A stretch of 64,000 nucleotides of DNA from an uncultured Crocinitomix sp. (lineage in GTDB: Bacteria > Bacteroidota > Bacteroidia > Flavobacteriales_D > Crocinitomicaceae), in assembly GCA_905478225.1 (NCBI GenBank), contig CAJQHR010000014.1, forward strand, positions 1-64,000, in the 5' to 3' direction. Positions 25,933 to 34,369 of this stretch are shown in pieces. The stretch's first letter is position 1, and the number at the start of each line of letters is the position of its first letter. The notes under the pieces are model-generated. The model searched no databases. It had not been told where the DNA came from and saw only the letters and a list, made by a program, of their open reading frames with translations. Made by a program: the position numbers and the translations under genes.

Positions 25933-28272
25933 ATGCAAGGAACAGAAAATGAAACACAAGACTTTTTTAAATCAAAAGTTTTAGGACATCCATCTGGATT
26001 ATTTGTATTGTTTTTCACCGAAATGTGGGAACGATTCTCGTACTATGGTATGCGAGCTTTATTGGTATTATTCCTCATCAGTGCTTTTGGACTGGGTGGT
26101 TGGAATTGGCCCGCAGAGAATGCTCTGGCGCTTTATGGAACATATACCGCACTCGTTTATATTACGCCTATTCTTGGAGGCTATATAGCAGATAAGTATA
26201 TCGGTTATCGTTCTGCAGTAATAATTGGAGCGCTTATCATGACCTTGGGTCACGCTTCCATGGCGATTGAAACGCATAGCATTTTCTTATACATTGGTAT
26301 TGGGTTATTAATTGTAGGTAACGGTTTCTTTAAACCAAATATGACCTCCATCATTTCCCACATGTACAAGGACGTACCCGAGAAAAAGGATGGTGCCTAT
26401 ACCATCTTTTATATGGGTGTAAACGCAGGAGCTTTCTTAGGAATTCTACTTTGCGGTTATATTGGAGAAAAAATTGGATGGAGTTACGGTTTCGGTTTAG
26501 CGGGAATTTTCATGCTATTAGGAATGTTACAATTCTATTTCACTCAAAAAATATTCGGTACAATTGGTGTTAAACCAGACAGATCAGCTGAGTCTGACGA
26601 TACTACTAAATTAGAATTTGAAGGTGATAAATTAAATCCTTTTACAATGCTTGATAAGGCACTAATTGCTATTAGTGCATTTATTGGAATCACTTGGGTT
26701 CTCAATGATCCTATTTCAAAAATTGGAGGAACGAATTTATTAGAGTTTGGCGAGATTGATTATTCCAATCATTACATCCTAGGCGGTCTGTTGGTATTTG
26801 GAATCTTGTTGGTTTCTAGGATCCTTCGTTACCCAAAAATCACAAGAGACAGAATGCTTGCTATTATATTCTTTGCTATTATGACTGTTATTTTCTGGAT
26901 GTGCTTTGAGCAAGCCGGGGGATCAATGACCATTTTCGCAAACGACTTTACAAATCGTACAATGACCGGTAGCTACTACTACATCTATGTAATTGTAAAT
27001 ATTGTGATTACTGTAGTCCCTGTTGGAATTATTACTTGGGTACTTATTAAACTTTTCAAACAAACATTTGCAAAGTACAAAACGGGTAATATGATATTGA
27101 GCTTTAGTTTCGTTATTATTTGGGGAATTATTTTCTGGATGATCCAACGTGATTTAAAATCTACTTCTTATGTTGCTTCTTATAGCGCAATTGAAACTAG
27201 TGTAACACCTGATGAATACGGAATGCACCCAGATAGATTGGCAGCATTTGAAGGAATGATTAAAGGTGATGCTAGTTTTAAACATGAAGGTGATGCTGTA
27301 TCAATTGACAGTATTATGTACAATGGTACAGCAATCAAACATGCACATTCAAGCAAAGAAAAGAAATCAGAACGCGAAGCGGAACAAGATGCCTTTGATA
27401 AAACATACTTGGACGCCATCTTAGCGATAGAAAACACTTTTAAAGCAACAGTTTATCATCACGAGAAACTAGATGTCTTTACTGTCCCTCTTTCGGATTT
27501 AACTTTTGAAACAGTTGTAACTGAAGAAACAGTTTACACTGCTGGTGAATCTATTATATCAAAAGAAACAACGATTATTGAGCCCATTAAAATGGCTGTA
27601 AATGATCGAATGATGTTGATTGATGTCAATAAAAAAGGAAAGTTTAAGTATCTGACAGAAGTTACAGAGAAGAATGTAAGAGAAAAGGCGGTTGAAAAAT
27701 CTACTCCAACCGATATTATTCCTGCAACGATCACAAAAATTAAAGACAACGAGGTTGAGATTCCAGCTACATGGTTCTTAATTCTGAATTCATTGTTCAT
27801 TATTATGTTTGCACCAATGTTCTCTAAATGGTGGGAAAGCAAATACAACCCAAGTGCTAGTTCTAAATACGGTTTAGGATTAATCTTATTAGGAATTGGA
27901 TTTGGTGCCTTAGCATATGGTTCAACTGGAATTGAGCCAGGAGCTAAAACAGCCTCTGTAAGTATGATTTGGTTAGTATTGGCATATTTGTTCCATACCT
28001 TAGGAGAGCTTTGCTTATCGCCAGTTGCATTGTCTTATGTGAGTAAGCTAGTGCCAGGCCGTATGATTGCAATGATGTTCGGTATTTGGTATATCGCTGT
28101 TGCAATTGGTAATAAATTGGCTGGTGTACTCGGTGGTAAAATTGAAGGGATTACCGAAAACTATGACATGACAACTTTCTTCCTAATCTTCACAATTGTT
28201 CCTATTGCTTTAGGATTAGTTGGTGTGGCATTAACGAAAGTTATTAAGAAATTAATGCACGGTGTAACTTGA
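25933..28272 (+). CDS. POT-family peptide transporter with large internal insertion (second of tandem pair)
   Basis: A 779-residue paralogue of the preceding gene, starting again with FFTEMWERFSYYGMRALL and keeping the MGVNAGAFLGILLCGYIGE and FWMCFEQAGGSM blocks. Its extra length is one insertion of about 200 residues between IIWGIIFWMIQRDL and VEIPATWFLILNSLFIIMFAP. This is a different loop from the first transporter's insertion, and the last loop here has none. The inserted region (AIETSVTPDEYGMHPDRLAAFEG ... VREKAVEKSTPTD) is hydrophilic and unrecognised. Probably extracytoplasmic by topology. It ends the operon at a strong terminator. Confidence 0.9.
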   Translation: MQGTENETQDFFKSKVLGHPSGLFVLFFTEMWERFSYYGMRALLVLFLISAFGLGGWNWPAENALALYGTYTALVYITPILGGYIADKYIGYRSAVIIGALIMTLGHASMAIETHSIFLYIGIGLLIVGNGFFKPNMTSIISHMYKDVPEKKDGAYTIFYMGVNAGAFLGILLCGYIGEKIGWSYGFGLAGIFMLLGMLQFYFTQKIFGTIGVKPDRSAESDDTTKLEFEGDKLNPFTMLDKALIAISAFIGITWVLNDPISKIGGTNLLEFGEIDYSNHYILGGLLVFGILLVSRILRYPKITRDRMLAIIFFAIMTVIFWMCFEQAGGSMTIFANDFTNRTMTGSYYYIYVIVNIVITVVPVGIITWVLIKLFKQTFAKYKTGNMILSFSFVIIWGIIFWMIQRDLKSTSYVASYSAIETSVTPDEYGMHPDRLAAFEGMIKGDASFKHEGDAVSIDSIMYNGTAIKHAHSSKEKKSEREAEQDAFDKTYLDAILAIENTFKATVYHHEKLDVFTVPLSDLTFETVVTEETVYTAGESIISKETTIIEPIKMAVNDRMMLIDVNKKGKFKYLTEVTEKNVREKAVEKSTPTDIIPATITKIKDNEVEIPATWFLILNSLFIIMFAPMFSKWWESKYNPSASSKYGLGLILLGIGFGALAYGSTGIEPGAKTASVSMIWLVLAYLFHTLGELCLSPVALSYVSKLVPGRMIAMMFGIWYIAVAIGNKLAGVLGGKIEGITENYDMTTFFLIFTIVPIALGLVGVALTKVIKKLMHGVT

Positions 28273-28295
28273 TGCATTGATAATAAGATATTGAA

Positions 28296-28328
28296 ACGCC
28301 CTGACATATATTGTCTGGGCGTTTTTTA
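28296..28328. terminator. Terminator of the POT operon
   Basis: The stem aacgccctgaca/tgtctgggcgtt (one mismatch region) is followed by TTTTTT. The opposite-strand stop codon of the frameshifted gene (28326-28328) lies inside its T-run, so the structure is shared by convergent genes. Confidence 0.85.
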
Positions 28329-28657
28329 TTGGCTGCGATTAAAATGCCCCCAATTTGCCCGTTTCTTCTCGGCAGCATGTTTTAGTTCTTGTAGACTTGG
28401 ATTTTTTACAAGACCTGCTTCCACCACTTCGTCAATACGGTCCATAATCTTAACGCCGGCGTATTCCAAACTAACATTAATCCAATTCTAAGTACTTCCT
28501 GGACGTCATTTCTTTGTGCGGCTTGATTAAACTCTCTAAAGTGTTTAGCTATATCTCGTCCTTCCTTCTTTTTCTTTCGCCATAATATGTAATAAACGAT
28601 TGGCATACCAATGAACAAGAAAGCAAATACTAAAACGAAGGTGACTTCTGTTGACAT
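28326..28657 (-). pseudogene. Small membrane-anchored protein with a -1 frameshift
   Basis: The frame from 28657 reads MSTEVTFVLVFAFLFIGMPIVYYILWRKKKKEGRDIAKHFREFNQAAQRNDVQEVLRIG: one N-terminal membrane helix, then a basic stop-transfer and a helical cytosolic part. Downstream, the track's frame (LMLVWNTPALRLW) is implausible. The alternative frame gives INVSLEYAGVKIMDRIDEVVEAGLVKNPSLQELKHAAEKKRANWGHFNRS, then TAA at 28326, right at the shared terminator. One lost base near 28478-28485 joins the two into a protein of about 110 residues. Either the gene is broken or the assembly has a one-base error. Family not recognised. Confidence 0.55.
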
Positions 28658-28691
28658 GACACAATAATAAGAATTGCTGACGGTCTAACAC

Positions 28692-28727
28692 CAAAAATCC
28701 CCTGCTGAAAATTTCAACAAGGGATTT
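28692..28727 (-). terminator. Terminator of the T9SS M1 peptidase gene
   Basis: Minus strand: aaatccct-TGTTGAAA pairs with TTTCAGCA-ggggattt (one G-T pair) over a very short loop, followed by Ts. Confidence 0.75.
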
Positions 28728-28757
28728 TATTCATTTATAAGAAAACGAGTAGGTTCT

Positions 28758-30704
28758 TTAATTTTTTGTGAAGGCAGTTTGTCCGCCGTTAATTTTTAAA
28801 ACGTATTGACCCGAACTAAGCGCCGTAACATCAATCATCTTTGTTGCTAACAATTCACCGCTTAATACAACTCTTCCGGCCGCATCATAAATAAAATATG
28901 TGCCCGCGTCTGCTCCATTCTTAATCACTATTTGATTCGTGGCAGGATTCGGATAAATTTCAATTTCGGCAGTGTTCTCAACTACATTAGCAAGGTTATT
29001 ATTTTCAGAAACACCGCCATATTCATTAATGATCCAGTTCGCAGGGTCAATCGCTATTGCGTCTACCTCTCCTTCAAACGGAAATGAATGGTAAGATATT
29101 TCGCCGTCAATATCAGCTAATCTGATGAACTCAACATCTCCGCCATCTTTCAAAATTCTCAGTTCTAAATCATTCGTAAAAAAAGGTGTTACGCCTCCCA
29201 TTGAAACATCTTGCTCAAGTAAAACAATTAACTCACCGTCAATCACGGAATACTCTACACGGTAGGTTGGAAAACCTTCTCCGTAATACCATTCGTCAAA
29301 ATACGCCGTTAAATCTAATCCTGATATAGATTCTGCAATGGCTTTAATATCTGCAGCGCGTGCCGTACTTCCACCATACATGGTTTGGTATTCCTGCAAT
29401 ATTTGGAAAAACTGATCGTCGTTATCTATCAAGAAACGAAGAGTATGCACAATTGCCGCTCCCTTATTATAGGTTAATCTTCCACTAAAAATACGACCAA
29501 CATTAAGCGAATCTTCTACCCAAACTGATCCTCCGTCAAATTCCATAATGTTATTGTGACGATCATTCATAGACTCTGCTTCACTACCTGGATAAAACTC
29601 AGCCAACATTAATTCCTCTGAATAAGAAGCAAATCCCTCATTTAACCAAATGTCTGACCAAGAAGCACAAGTTACATTATCACCAAACCACTGGTGTCCT
29701 AATTCGTGTGCTGTTAATCCTGGTGTGAAATATCCTTGCGTGGTCATAGTTTGATGTTCCATACCCCCGCTTAACGGTGCCATGCAATGCCCATATTTTT
29801 CATTGGCAAATGGATATAAACCATACAGTTCGGAATATAGTTCCATAAAATCAACCGTTTCGTTAATATCGTCCTCGAAATAAGGCAAAGTTGCTGGATT
29901 ATCGTAGATAAAATTTTGAATCATAATAGGTTCTGTGGCGCCATCAGGTTCAGCATAAACAGTGTAGTCAACGTATTTCGCTACAGCTATTGATATTAAA
30001 TAATAATCAATCGGATAATAAGTTTTCCACTCATATCTTTTTTTACTTGCCCCAACGTCTACAACAGCTGTTAACAAGCCGTTTGATCCGGCCATGTTTT
30101 CCGCGTTTGTTGTCACAAAGGTGTAAACAGAATCTATTTTATCGGTTAATGATTGTTTGCAAGGGAACCATTCGTAGGCTGCAAATGGTTCGCTCAAACT
30201 CCATGTTGCTTGGTTACCCCAAGATGGTGACGAATCATTATTCATACCACCGTTTCCAAGTGGTCCACCGCCTGATGGTGGTGTGCCTTCATAAATTACT
30301 TCAACGAAAAACTGGTCTCCTTCTACAAAATCAACTGGAACAATGACCGCCGATTCATCTCGACTGAAAGGAACAGCTGTTGTACCGTTCAATAAAATAT
30401 CGTCAATCCATAAATCATCCCACAATTCAAATATGAGACTATCTAAAACTGGTGCCAAAACCTCAACATGTATCTGAACGACCCCATCAACATAAGTTGA
30501 AGTGCGTTCAATTGCCAAGTCTAACTTATAAAAATGCACATCATACGCGTTTGTTAAATCAATGTGGTGATCGCTTAATCGGTCTGAACGCATATCTGCG
30601 TGACCTTGCGTTTTTACCCGAGAACAATTATGACCACTTTGAGAATGTGACACCATTGTAAAAAGCCCGATTGTAAAGACGGACAAGATTGTTTTCAATT
30701 TCAT
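28758..30704 (-). CDS. Secreted M1-family metallopeptidase with T9SS sorting domain
   Basis: A 648-residue protein. It has a signal peptide (MKLKTILSVFTIGLFTMVSHSQ), then the M1 N-terminal beta domain (YDVHFYKLDLAIERTSTYVDGVVQIHVEV). The catalytic part follows, with SGGMEHQTMTTQG in place of GGMEN, and the zinc site LTAHELGHQWFGDNVTC ... WLNEGFASYSEE. A type-A T9SS sorting domain closes the protein (IEIYPNPATNQIVIKNG ... SSGQYVLKINGGQ). It should act on extracellular peptides, feeding the POT transporters upstream. The ATG at 30704 replaces the track's 30737. A minus-strand TAtcTTTG box is 15 nt upstream. Confidence 0.92.
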   Translation of the reverse strand: MKLKTILSVFTIGLFTMVSHSQSGHNCSRVKTQGHADMRSDRLSDHHIDLTNAYDVHFYKLDLAIERTSTYVDGVVQIHVEVLAPVLDSLIFELWDDLWIDDILLNGTTAVPFSRDESAVIVPVDFVEGDQFFVEVIYEGTPPSGGGPLGNGGMNNDSSPSWGNQATWSLSEPFAAYEWFPCKQSLTDKIDSVYTFVTTNAENMAGSNGLLTAVVDVGASKKRYEWKTYYPIDYYLISIAVAKYVDYTVYAEPDGATEPIMIQNFIYDNPATLPYFEDDINETVDFMELYSELYGLYPFANEKYGHCMAPLSGGMEHQTMTTQGYFTPGLTAHELGHQWFGDNVTCASWSDIWLNEGFASYSEELMLAEFYPGSEAESMNDRHNNIMEFDGGSVWVEDSLNVGRIFSGRLTYNKGAAIVHTLRFLIDNDDQFFQILQEYQTMYGGSTARAADIKAIAESISGLDLTAYFDEWYYGEGFPTYRVEYSVIDGELIVLLEQDVSMGGVTPFFTNDLELRILKDGGDVEFIRLADIDGEISYHSFPFEGEVDAIAIDPANWIINEYGGVSENNNLANVVENTAEIEIYPNPATNQIVIKNGADAGTYFIYDAAGRVVLSGELLATKMIDVTALSSGQYVLKINGGQTAFTKN

Positions 30705-30719
30705 GGAAAGAATTTTCCA

Positions 30720-30727
30720 CAAAGATA
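30720..30727 (-). promoter_or_regulatory. -7 box of the T9SS M1 peptidase
   Basis: Minus-strand TAtcTTTG (perfect) ends 15 nt before the ATG at 30704. It excludes the upstream start proposed by the ORF track. Confidence 0.55.
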
Positions 30728-30801
30728 TGGAAAACAAAATTAAATATATTGAATTTTAGCCATGCTTTATTTAAGCGGGGCATTTAGCGATTCAATGGGA
30801 A

Positions 30802-31812
30802 CTATAAAAATCGCTTCTTATCAATATCCAACCAACTAAGAATGGAATTACAAAAGATATTTTCAACATCTGCTTTTGAGATATCACTGTCTTCAATAAA
30901 TTTTCCAATTTCTAAATCTCCTAACGGAAACGGATAATCTGTACCTAAACAAACCTTATTGGAACCTTGGATTTTAAGAATGTACTTCAATAAATCAATG
31001 TCATGTGTAATGCAATCTGTCCAAAACTTACCAAGATAATCTCTTGGATTTACCTTATTGTCAATCGCCACTAAATCGGGTCGGCAATTAAAGCCGTGCT
31101 CAATTCTACCGATAGTTGGAATAAATGAACCGCCTGCGTGAGAAGCCAAGACCCTTAAGTTTGGAAGGCGTTCCAATACTCCTCCAAAAATCAACGAGGC
31201 CATAGCTCTTGATGTTTCAGCTGGCATTCCAACCAACCAAGGCAACCAATATTTTTGCATGCTGTCAAACCCCATCATTTCCCATGGGTGAATCATAATT
31301 GCTATGCCTAATTCTTGACAGGCTTCGAATATTGGAAAGAATTGAAGGTCGCTCAAGTTTTTATCATTGATGTTAGAACCAATTTGAATGCCATCAATAT
31401 TTAGCTCATTTTTCAGGCGGTGTAGTTCTTGAATGGCCAGGTCAGAGTCCTGCATTGGAATGGTGCCTAATCCTACATAATTTTTCGGATAACGCACCTG
31501 CAAATCTGCAATATGATCATTTAAAAAGCGACTTAATTCTAAAGTGTCTTTTGCTTTTGCCCAATAGGAGAACATAACCGGTACCGTGCACACGACTTGA
31601 ACTTGCGTGTTAAATTTTTCGTAATCTACCATTCGAACTTCAGCGTCCCAGCAGTTTTCTTCAATTGTGCGGAAATAGTTATGACCTTTCATCATATCCG
31701 CCAAACCCGGTTTTTGAGGTTTTAGCCAAATAAAATCACCATATCCAAATTTTTCCGTCCAATTCGGCATTTCCGGCGGAAGGATATGTGTATGCATGTC
31801 AATTTTTAACAT
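30802..31812 (-). CDS. Amidohydrolase, probable 2-amino-3-carboxymuconate-6-semialdehyde decarboxylase
   Basis: A 336-residue TIM-barrel amidohydrolase of the ACMSD group. Metal-binding features: HxH in KIDMHTHILPPEMP, the His of IMIHPWEMMGF, RVLASHAGGSF and the Asp of CLGTDYPFPLG. The N-terminal layout (long loop after HTHILPPE, then RMVDYEKFNTQVQVVCTVPVMFSYWAK) matches ACMSD, which diverts tryptophan (kynurenine) catabolism from quinolinate. No other kynurenine-pathway gene is in the window, so the exact substrate is inferred. A minus-strand TAtcTTTG box lies 30 nt upstream. Confidence 0.8.
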   Translation of the reverse strand: MLKIDMHTHILPPEMPNWTEKFGYGDFIWLKPQKPGLADMMKGHNYFRTIEENCWDAEVRMVDYEKFNTQVQVVCTVPVMFSYWAKAKDTLELSRFLNDHIADLQVRYPKNYVGLGTIPMQDSDLAIQELHRLKNELNIDGIQIGSNINDKNLSDLQFFPIFEACQELGIAIMIHPWEMMGFDSMQKYWLPWLVGMPAETSRAMASLIFGGVLERLPNLRVLASHAGGSFIPTIGRIEHGFNCRPDLVAIDNKVNPRDYLGKFWTDCITHDIDLLKYILKIQGSNKVCLGTDYPFPLGDLEIGKFIEDSDISKADVENIFCNSILSWLDIDKKRFL

Positions 31813-31842
31813 AGACTTGTGTCAAGAAAATTAAGTGTCCGC

Positions 31843-31850
31843 CAAAGATA
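31843..31850 (-). promoter_or_regulatory. -7 box of the ACMSD-like gene
   Basis: Minus-strand TAtcTTTG, perfect match, 30 nt before the start codon. Confidence 0.5.
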
Positions 31851-31885
31851 GAATTAAGTTTTAATCTGAGAAGAAAAAATAGATT

Positions 31886-32728
31886 TTATGCGCGTGATTT
31901 TTTTCGCCTTAATTTGATGAATTTTTTCATTTTCGAATTCTCAATTACAACCGCCAAGTTATAATGAGCAATTTTCCATGCTCCATTCACTTTCTTCAAA
32001 ACCCCACTCCCCCTGCACTCCTCCATTTGCGTTTCCAATGATTCCTCAAACCATGCGATCGATTGATCATCTGAGAAATACCAATTTCTCCAATTTGTTT
32101 TAAAATCCCAGGTTGACTCGCGTTCAAAATATGGTTTGCAAAATTCAGAGAAGGTCGTTTTAGTCCAACGTTCAGTTGGATCGGTGCCCAAATAAATAAA
32201 TCCATCAGACATAAAATCAAAATAGGATTTGTAGTCAAAAATAGCCACATCATGATGCCATTTATTCAGGTAAACATTCATAGAGGTTTTATTGTCCTTT
32301 TTAGGGAACCCATCACTAAAATCAGAACTGTAAACACTTTCAATTTTTAGTTCACCAGCCCTTCTGGTTAAACAAAAATGATCAATACCGCTATGCGAAT
32401 AGGTCCCTTCTATGTAAAAATCGAAGAAAACATCTGCATACGCCAAACCACTTTCAAATTCAGAAACATTTAACTGATTAATTTCTTCTGAAAAATAATC
32501 GCTCTTAAACTTTGGACAAACCCCAAAAAATTCAGACAAGGGCAAATCCCAAACATCCTTATCGCCAACATGTTTTACACGACAGTTTGGATGAAAATAA
32601 GCAATCATATCAGTTGAATCACCCTTATTTAAAGCCCCATAAAATGAGCGCATCATTTCCGTAATATTCTCAGCAGAAAAAGCACCGAAACTTCCAAACA
32701 ATCCTATTACTAACACTAATTTCCGCAT
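31886..32728 (-). CDS. Exported protein with two NTF2/SnoaL-like domains
   Basis: A 280-residue protein with signal peptide MRKLVLVIGLFGSFGAFSA, then two tandem alpha+beta cone domains. The first (ITEMMRSFYGALNKGDSTDMIAYFHPNCRVKHVG ... KIESVYSSDF) has the SnoaL layout. The second (NVYLNKWHHDVAIFDYKSYFDFMSDGFIYLGTDPTERWTKTTFSEFCKPYF ... WKIAHYNLAVVIEN) closely resembles SnoaL_3/DUF4440 proteins, which often act as scavenging or binding domains. No catalytic residue can be assigned. The start at 32728 is chosen for the signal peptide. It is divergent from the M16 pair. Confidence 0.75.
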   Translation of the reverse strand: MRKLVLVIGLFGSFGAFSAENITEMMRSFYGALNKGDSTDMIAYFHPNCRVKHVGDKDVWDLPLSEFFGVCPKFKSDYFSEEINQLNVSEFESGLAYADVFFDFYIEGTYSHSGIDHFCLTRRAGELKIESVYSSDFSDGFPKKDNKTSMNVYLNKWHHDVAIFDYKSYFDFMSDGFIYLGTDPTERWTKTTFSEFCKPYFERESTWDFKTNWRNWYFSDDQSIAWFEESLETQMEECRGSGVLKKVNGAWKIAHYNLAVVIENSKMKKFIKLRRKKSRA

Positions 32729-32789
32729 ACCATTTAACATTTTTAACAACCTATTATCAAACAAATCTAAAATTATAATAAAACATCCC

Positions 32790-32797
32790 TATTTTTG
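32790..32797 (+). promoter_or_regulatory. -7 box of the M16 operon
   Basis: TAttTTTG, perfect match, 21 nt before the ATG at 32819. The track's start at 32795 would fall inside the box and is therefore wrong. Confidence 0.5.
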
Positions 32798-32818
32798 TGT
32801 TCGATTAAATATAAAATT

Positions 32819-34324
32819 ATGAAAATAAAATCATGGTTGTTTGGAATTGCTAGTTTAATGGCAATTACCATTTCCGCCCAGGAACGACAAAAAGTAGAAT
32901 ATGTTGAATATGATTTAGACAATGGTATTCACGTCATTCTTCATGAGGATCACGCAACACCTATAGTAGCAGTTACAATGCTATATAAAGTTGGTTCAAA
33001 AAACGAAAAAGTTGGAAGAACAGGTTTTGCTCATTTCTTTGAGCATTTAATGTTTGAAGGGACAACCAATATTGAGCGCCATAAATACGACAAAATTGTT
33101 GAAGGCGCTGGTGGAACTTTAAATGCAAACACTTCGCAGGATAGAACATTTTATTATGAGCTATTACCATCAAACCAACTTGAGCTTGGCTTGTGGTTAG
33201 AGTCTGAAAGGTTGTTACATGCTAAAGTTGAGGACATTGGAATTGAAACGCAGCGTGAAGTTGTGAAAGAAGAAAAAAGACAACGTGTGGATAATCAACC
33301 CTATGGTTCGTTCATGTATGAGATTTTTAGAAGAGCATATAAGGAGCATCCTTACCAGTGGACTCCAATTGGCAGCATGGAAGACTTAGATGCCGCCGAG
33401 GAAGCTGATTACGTTAATTTTTATAGAACTTTTTATGTCCCACATAACGTCACACTTTCAATTGCAGGTGACATTGACGTCGCTCAAACTAAAAAATGGA
33501 TCGACATTTATTTTGCCTCAATCCCGAATGGTGATAAATTAGACATTTACCGCGATAGAGAATTTCTTTCAACTGCTGCGTTTAGCACAAAATATGGAAC
33601 TCAAATCTCTACGACAACAGCATCATCTGCTAGCTTTGACGCGGATTATAACGGAGACATGTCTACAGAAGCTTTTATTAAGAAGTACTTTCCGAAAGCA
33701 AGCGCTAAGCCACATCCAATTCCTAGACCTTCTATTAAGGAAGGATTGCTTACAAAAGAAATAAGGGATACGATTTATGATAATATTCAATTGCCTGCAG
33801 TTGCTGTTGCTTATAGAACGCCTGAATTGAGACATAAAGATAAATACGCGGTTGAAATGCTCACTATGATTTTAGCGCAGGGAAATAGTTCTCGTTTGGT
33901 TAAAAATGTCGTTGAGAATCAAGAATTAGCTGTTATGGCAGTTTCATTTCCATTCCCGCTTGAAGATCCAGGAATCGCTATTAATTTGGCTATTGCAAAC
34001 ATGGGGGTTGATCCAGCTGAATTGGAAGAAGCAATCGAAGAGCAAGTAAAATTGATTCAAACTGAATTGATTTCTGATAAAGAGCTTGAAAAACTTAGAA
34101 ATATGATTGAAAGCGATTTCGTTTCTTCAAACTCAACAATGGCTGGAATCGCAGAATCACTTGCTGATTACCATGTTTACCAAGGAGACACGGAATTAAT
34201 TAATACAGAATTAGACAAATATATGGCAGTAACAAAAGAGGATATTCAACGTGTCGCCAAAACCTACTTTAATTCCAATAACCGAGTAGTACTTTATTAT
34301 TTACCTAAAACAACTGGAGAATAA
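32819..34324 (+). CDS. M16 zinc protease, catalytic subunit
   Basis: A 501-residue pitrilysin-type metalloprotease with a signal peptide ending ISAQ. The inverted zinc motif HxxEH is intact (TGFAHFFEHLMFEGT), with the distal Glu region REVVKEEKRQRVDNQPYGS. The C-terminal M16_C half is LPAVAVAYRTPELRHKDKYAVEMLTMILAQGNSSRLVKNV. Exported, so periplasmic or outer-membrane facing. The adjacent gene encodes the matching inactive subunit, 45 bp downstream on the same strand. The pair probably forms a heterodimeric peptidase clamp degrading imported or damaged peptides. Confidence 0.93.
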   Translation: MKIKSWLFGIASLMAITISAQERQKVEYVEYDLDNGIHVILHEDHATPIVAVTMLYKVGSKNEKVGRTGFAHFFEHLMFEGTTNIERHKYDKIVEGAGGTLNANTSQDRTFYYELLPSNQLELGLWLESERLLHAKVEDIGIETQREVVKEEKRQRVDNQPYGSFMYEIFRRAYKEHPYQWTPIGSMEDLDAAEEADYVNFYRTFYVPHNVTLSIAGDIDVAQTKKWIDIYFASIPNGDKLDIYRDREFLSTAAFSTKYGTQISTTTASSASFDADYNGDMSTEAFIKKYFPKASAKPHPIPRPSIKEGLLTKEIRDTIYDNIQLPAVAVAYRTPELRHKDKYAVEMLTMILAQGNSSRLVKNVVENQELAVMAVSFPFPLEDPGIAINLAIANMGVDPAELEEAIEEQVKLIQTELISDKELEKLRNMIESDFVSSNSTMAGIAESLADYHVYQGDTELINTELDKYMAVTKEDIQRVAKTYFNSNNRVVLYYLPKTTGE

Positions 34325-34369
34325 TAAGATACTTTAAAAAAATCGGTTTAAATAATTAAAATAAGACAA

